From assembly GCA_943325655.2 (NCBI GenBank), contig CALPQG020000086.1, positions 1-8,394 on the forward strand: DNA of 8,394 bases. The letters are read 5' to 3'. The translations under genes were made by a program, and so were the position numbers. The notes below the pieces were generated by a model. The model was not told the DNA's origin, searched no databases, and saw only the letters and a program-made list of their open reading frames with translations. Positions 5,686-8,394 of the stretch are shown here, piece after piece. The stretch's first letter is position 1. Each line of letters starts with the position of its first letter. The stretch is from Bifidobacterium breve. GTDB lineage: Bacteria; Bacteroidota; Bacteroidia; Cytophagales; UBA9547.

Positions 5686-6669
5686 TTAATTGGTTTCTAG
5701 AATTTTAAACAATTCATCTAGTTTTGGAGTAAGGATAATTTCCGTACGACGATTTTTTTGACGAGCTTCCACTGTTTTGCCTTCTGCAACAGGAGAGTTT
5801 TCACCTCTTCCGCAAGGAGATAATTTTTTAGGATCAACGCCTTCATGGGTTAAAATTTTAACGATAGAAGTTGCTCTCAATACACTCAAATCCCAGTTGT
5901 CAGTAATACAGTTAGAACCTTTCATTGGTACGTCATCTGTATGTCCTTCCACCATCACGTTGATGTCTTTTTGTTCTTTCAGTACAGTAGCCAGTTTTTT
6001 GATGGCCTCAGCACCTTTTTTATCCACCTCAATAGAGCCTGATTTGAAAAGTAATTGTTCCGCCAAAGAAACATAAACCTTACCATTTTTTACATTGATG
6101 GTCAAGTCTTTGTCTTTGAAACTTAGCAGGGCTTCACTTACTCGGGCCTTTAATTCATTTACCGCTTTGTCTTTGTTGGCAAGCACTTGTTCCAGGTCTT
6201 TCACTCGAGATTCACGTGCTTTTAAGTCGGCGCTTAATTTTTGTAAATCATCACTCAATAGGCTGTTTTTCTTAGCTGTTTCGCGTAATTCGTCTTCTTT
6301 ACGCAACAGGTTTTTGGTAAGTGAACTTGATTCGGCCGAACTGTTGTCTAGCAAGGTTTTGTAGTCCTTTTTCAACCTGTCGTTGACGGTCACTTCTTCC
6401 GTATACAAGGCTTTAGTTCTTCTGTAAGAAGAGTTGGTTAATGTGGTATCGTCTTTCAGCGTTTTGTTTTCTTTGTTCAATTTTTCAGATTCGGCTTTGA
6501 ATAAGGCGGTACTGTTTTTAAATTGATTTAAAGAATCGTTACAAATGGCATTTTCACCTTCCAATTTTACTTTGTCGGTAAGCAACCTGTCGTATTTTTT
6601 TTGAGTCACACAACTTGCAAGTGAGGCAATGGTAGTGGCAATAAACAATCCGTTTTTTATAGAAATCAT
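5686..6669 (-). CDS. OmpA-family lipoprotein with long coiled coil and peptidoglycan-binding domain
   Basis: A 327-residue envelope protein. Residues 1-19 form a lipoprotein signal with lipobox LASC and lipidated Cys20. Residues about 22-185 are charged heptad-like sequence (many KxxL, DELRE, KDLEQ stretches) and should form a long coiled coil. Residues about 198-315 are an OmpA/MotB C-terminal domain: LLFKSGSIEVDKKG (206-219), VEGHTDD (240-246), NWDLSVLRA (258-266) and GRGENSPVAEG (287-297). Asp260 and Arg265 are the residues that hold diaminopimelate of peptidoglycan in this family. It therefore probably tethers the outer membrane, or a partner, to the cell wall. Cys254 and Cys286 within the domain might pair in the periplasm. 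ATG at 6669 gives a proper signal. A well-formed promoter lies at 6732-6763, and a 15-base-pair hairpin follows the gene. The neighbouring lipoprotein may be co-transcribed. Confidence 0.94.
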   Translation of the reverse strand: MISIKNGLFIATTIASLASCVTQKKYDRLLTDKVKLEGENAICNDSLNQFKNSTALFKAESEKLNKENKTLKDDTTLTNSSYRRTKALYTEEVTVNDRLKKDYKTLLDNSSAESSSLTKNLLRKEDELRETAKKNSLLSDDLQKLSADLKARESRVKDLEQVLANKDKAVNELKARVSEALLSFKDKDLTINVKNGKVYVSLAEQLLFKSGSIEVDKKGAEAIKKLATVLKEQKDINVMVEGHTDDVPMKGSNCITDNWDLSVLRATSIVKILTHEGVDPKKLSPCGRGENSPVAEGKTVEARQKNRRTEIILTPKLDELFKILETN

Positions 6670-6706
6670 TAGGAATTTGTATGTTTAAATACTGTTGAAT
6701 TAAATA

Positions 6707-6731
6707 GAGAAATGATTCAAAATCATTTCTC
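6707..6731. promoter_or_regulatory. Inverted repeat across the expected start of the OmpA-like transcript
   Basis: GAGAAATGATT (6707-6717) and AATCATTTCTC (6721-6731) are perfect 11-base arms around CAA. The repeat abuts the -7 box, so the transcription start should fall inside it. This suits an operator, or a hairpin at the 5' end of the mRNA that affects stability. The function is inferred; only the symmetry is seen. Confidence 0.5.
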
Positions 6732-6763
6732 CAAAAATACTTAATTACTCCAAGTGAAACAAA
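6732..6763 (-). promoter_or_regulatory. Bacteroidota-type promoter of the OmpA-like gene
   Basis: On the minus strand TTTG (6760-6763) is followed after 20 bases by TATTTTTG (6732-6739). This fits the Bacteroidota sigma pattern TTTG-N19/20-TAnnTTTG in both boxes and spacing. The start would lie near 6726, leaving a leader of about 55 bases. Confidence 0.65.
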
Positions 6764-6789
6764 GGTTTTTAAGGGAATGAACAATAAAC

Positions 6790-6804
6790 TTCAAATAATT
6801 TGAA
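6790..6804. promoter_or_regulatory. Short palindrome upstream of the dienoyl-CoA reductase gene
   Basis: TTCAAAT and ATTTGAA flank a single central A, 63 bases before the reductase ATG in the divergent gap. Small odd-centred palindromes of this kind can be operators for TetR- or FadR-like regulators, but none is encoded nearby. A loose TAATTTG box lies at 6835-6841 without a matching -33 element, so the plus-strand promoter is not firmly placed. Confidence 0.3.
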
Positions 6805-6867
6805 TTCATATTATTATTCTTGCGTAAGACTCGCTAATTTGTACATCAATTTTAAATATTTACCCTT

Positions 6868-7743
6868 ATGACAGATTATTCAAAACCTATGCTGAGAGAG
6901 GATGCTCTTGTCGGTGAAACGATATTGGTGACAGGCGGTGGAACGGGTTTAGGGAAATCTATGGCACGCTATTTTTTACAACTGGGAGCCAATGTAATTA
7001 TCTGTAGTCGTAAAGAAGAAGTTGTGCTGGCAACAGCAGCAGAATTGGCCGCAGAAACTGGAGGTAAAACTTTGGGACTCGCCTGCGATGTGCGCAAGTA
7101 TGAAGAAATTGAAAATGTGATTGCCAAAGGCATCGAGAAATTTGGAAATATTACCGGTTTGGTCAACAATGCGGCGGGTAATTTTATCAGTCCAACAGAA
7201 CGCTTGTCTCATAAGGCTTTTGACATCATTGTGGATATTGTTTTGAAGGGTTCTTACAATACTACTTTGGCATTGGGTAAATACTGGATTGCTCAAAAAA
7301 TAAAAGGTACTGTGATGAGTATCGTCACCACGTATGCCACTACTGGTTCGGCTTTTGTGGTGCCTTCAGCTTGTGCAAAAGCTGGAGTTCAGGCGCTTAC
7401 GCGGTCATTGGCAGTGGAATGGGCCAAGTATGGCATTCGCTTAAATGCCATTGCTCCAGGTCCTTTTCCAACAGATGGTGCTTGGTCAAGGTTGTTTCCG
7501 GACAATATTCAGGGCAAATTTAATTTTGAAAGTAAAATTCCGGTGCGTCGAGTAGGGCATCACCAGGAATTGGCTAACCTTGCGGCATACCTGATGTCAC
7601 CTTATTCGGCTTATGTGAATGGTGAAATAATGGTGATTGATGGTGGAGAATGGCTTCAAGGCGCAGGAGAATTCAGCTTCCTGGATGTACTCACCAAAGA
7701 AGAATGGGATGAAGTGGAAGCGGTGGTGAGAAGGAGGAAGTAG
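6868..7743 (+). CDS. 2,4-dienoyl-CoA reductase, SDR type (DECR1-like)
   Basis: A 291-residue NADPH-dependent short-chain dehydrogenase/reductase that should reduce 2,4-dienoyl-CoA to 3-enoyl-CoA, the auxiliary step needed to beta-oxidise unsaturated fatty acids. The nucleotide motif is TGGGTGLGK (22-30), and SRK (47-49) after strand 2 favours NADPH. NNAAGNF (100-106) is followed by an active site unlike classical YxxxK enzymes: Tyr156 in TTYATTG and Lys171 in ACAKAGV are 15 residues apart. Asn105, Tyr156, Ser167 and Lys171 keep the exact spacing of Asn148, Tyr199, Ser210 and Lys214 of mammalian DECR1. The C-terminal segment GEFSFLDVLTKEEWDEVE also follows the DECR1 pattern. The iron-sulfur FadH enzyme of E. 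coli is unrelated. It is divergent from the OmpA-like gene, 198 bases away, with ATG at 6868 and no visible ribosome site. The acyl-CoA dehydrogenase at 3240 belongs to the same pathway. Confidence 0.93.
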   Translation: MTDYSKPMLREDALVGETILVTGGGTGLGKSMARYFLQLGANVIICSRKEEVVLATAAELAAETGGKTLGLACDVRKYEEIENVIAKGIEKFGNITGLVNNAAGNFISPTERLSHKAFDIIVDIVLKGSYNTTLALGKYWIAQKIKGTVMSIVTTYATTGSAFVVPSACAKAGVQALTRSLAVEWAKYGIRLNAIAPGPFPTDGAWSRLFPDNIQGKFNFESKIPVRRVGHHQELANLAAYLMSPYSAYVNGEIMVIDGGEWLQGAGEFSFLDVLTKEEWDEVEAVVRRRK

Positions 7744-7783
7744 GTATTAGGAACGGGGTATTTTTCGAAATTTAATATTAATA

Positions 7784-8221
7784 GGGGAATACAAGCCACA
7801 AGCGGTAAAGAAGGTCGAAATACTCAAGCCAGCAGGCGGTAAAAGCATGATAGGAATTTCAACGGTACTAGACAGACTGTTACAGCAAGCGATTCACCAA
7901 TGACTACATCAAATCTATGAACTAGGTTTTACTGAATGTAGTTATGGTTTCCATCCACAACGTAATGCCCATCAAGCCGTTTACCAAGCACAAAAGTTGA
8001 TATAATCTAGAAATACCTACACCATAGCGGTAGACGTGGAAAAGTTTTTCGAGCGAGTGAATCTTGACCGATTGATGGTTAAGCAAAGAGAAAAATTGAA
8101 AGACGAATGCGTGTATTCACTGATATTCAAATTTTCATAAAATGGAATAATGGAAGGAAGTAAAGTGAGTCAACGAAAAGAAGGGACTACACAAGTAATA
8201 CCAAACACATATATTAAATAG
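7784..8221 (+). pseudogene. Decayed fragment of a group II intron reverse transcriptase/maturase (LtrA-like)
   Basis: Reading one frame from 7784 gives EYKPQAVKKVEI, KPAGGK, STVLDRLLQQAIHQ, FTECSYGFHPQRNAHQAV, TIAVDVEKFFERVNLDRLM and NGIMEGSKVSQRKEGTTQ. These match, in order, the start of the RT region of group II intron proteins (YKPQPVRRVEIPK, PTVLDRLIQQAI, SYGFRPxRSAHQAV, DLEKFFDRVNHDRLM, EGTPQGGPLSPLL). The first catalytic Asp (codon 8033-8035) survives. Three in-frame stops interrupt it (TGA 7901, TAA 8003, TAA 8138), and TAG at 8219 closes the frame. No frameshift is needed. The N-terminal part, the YADD box, maturase and endonuclease domains are missing, and the last recognisable block has decayed to EGTTQVIPNT. 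No intron domain V/VI is visible in the window. It starts about 40 bases after the reductase stop on the same strand. Confidence 0.9.
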
Positions 8222-8275
8222 TCTAATACATTTTGACAAATATTTCATTAAAAAACACAAAAAGATTTAGTACAT

Positions 8276-8383
8276 CCGCTTTGCGTTAGCGGGTAGTCCC
8301 GATGCTTCGTCCCGATGCTTCGGGAGTTTGAGCTTCCCGAAAAAATCGGGACGAGTGCCGAACACGCGATCCGCCGCGGCGGA
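8276..8383. repeat. GC-rich cluster of short hairpins and a tandem duplication
   Basis: The 13-mer GTCCCGATGCTTC occurs twice back to back (8296-8308, 8309-8321). TCCCGA appears at 8297, 8310 and 8335, and its inverse TCGGGA at 8320 and 8346. This allows several competing hairpins, such as 8310-8325 (loop TGCT) and 8335-8351 (loop AAAAA). CCGCT/AGCGG (8276-8292) precedes them, and the perfect palindrome TCCGCCGCGGCGGA (8370-8383) follows. Base composition rises sharply here compared with the AT-rich remainder. TCCCGA...TCGGGA palindromes are, from memory, frequent intergenic repeats in Bacteroidota. The window ends within this region, so its full extent is unknown. Confidence 0.7.
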
Positions 8384-8394
8384 AACGCCCTAAT

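Noticed and set aside
6554..6784. A 76-residue minus-strand frame over the start and promoter of the OmpA-like gene
   Set aside because: It runs through the promoter and signal-peptide codons of the real gene in another frame, and has no recognisable domain.
7901..8140. Stop-codon recoding in the reverse-transcriptase frame
   Set aside because: Both TGA and TAA occur in the frame, both protein ends are missing, and core motifs are eroded; plain decay explains it.
8296..8321. Possible CRISPR-like direct repeats
   Set aside because: There are only two 13-base copies with no spacer, and no cas genes; it is a tandem duplication of a hairpin half.

Overview
The window is AT-rich chromosomal DNA from a member of the Bacteroidota. 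Three things support this. Two putative promoter elements read TATTTTTG, matching the phylum's TAnnTTTG -7 box. The gene starts lack convincing Shine-Dalgarno sequences. The proteins (OmpA-type lipoprotein, cytosolic Cys-rich copper-storage protein, GerW-like protein, DECR1-type dienoyl-CoA reductase) look like Bacteroidota versions. The genus cannot be named from sequence alone. Every gene is on the minus strand except the reductase and the reverse-transcriptase relic at the right end.

Layout. Positions 1-399 are a large fold-back (inverted-repeat) element that may continue left of the window. At 447-968 is a four-helix membrane protein of a DUF2231-like family whose usual polar motifs are eroded. 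At 1270-2168 is a two-gene unit, a DUF2953-like membrane protein followed by a GerW/YtfJ-like protein, in the same order as ytfI-ytfJ of Bacillus. At 2298-2627 is a 20-cysteine copper-storage protein. At 2855-3080 is a decayed second copy of the fold-back element, followed by a strong hairpin terminator.

At 3240-4379 is an acyl-CoA dehydrogenase. A 358-base gap behind it carries helically spaced CRGAT repeats and a perfect 22-base palindrome. At 4738-5586 is a probable beta-propeller lipoprotein that seems to start at TTG. At 5686-6669 is an OmpA/Pal-like lipoprotein with a long coiled coil and a well-formed Bacteroidota promoter. At 6868-7743 is a divergently transcribed 2,4-dienoyl-CoA reductase. 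At 7784-8221 is a dead fragment of a group II intron reverse transcriptase, and the last 120 bases are a GC-rich cluster of small hairpins.

How the genes relate. The acyl-CoA dehydrogenase and the dienoyl-CoA reductase belong to fatty-acid (including unsaturated acyl) beta-oxidation, but they are not in one operon. The two lipoproteins belong to the cell envelope. The DUF2953/GerW pair is a conserved module of unknown role outside spore formers. The copper-storage protein stands alone.

I do not see a clearly new multi-gene system. The least explained material is the fold-back repeat family with a conserved centre, the phased repeat array at 4563-4661, the eroded membrane protein, and the propeller lipoprotein.
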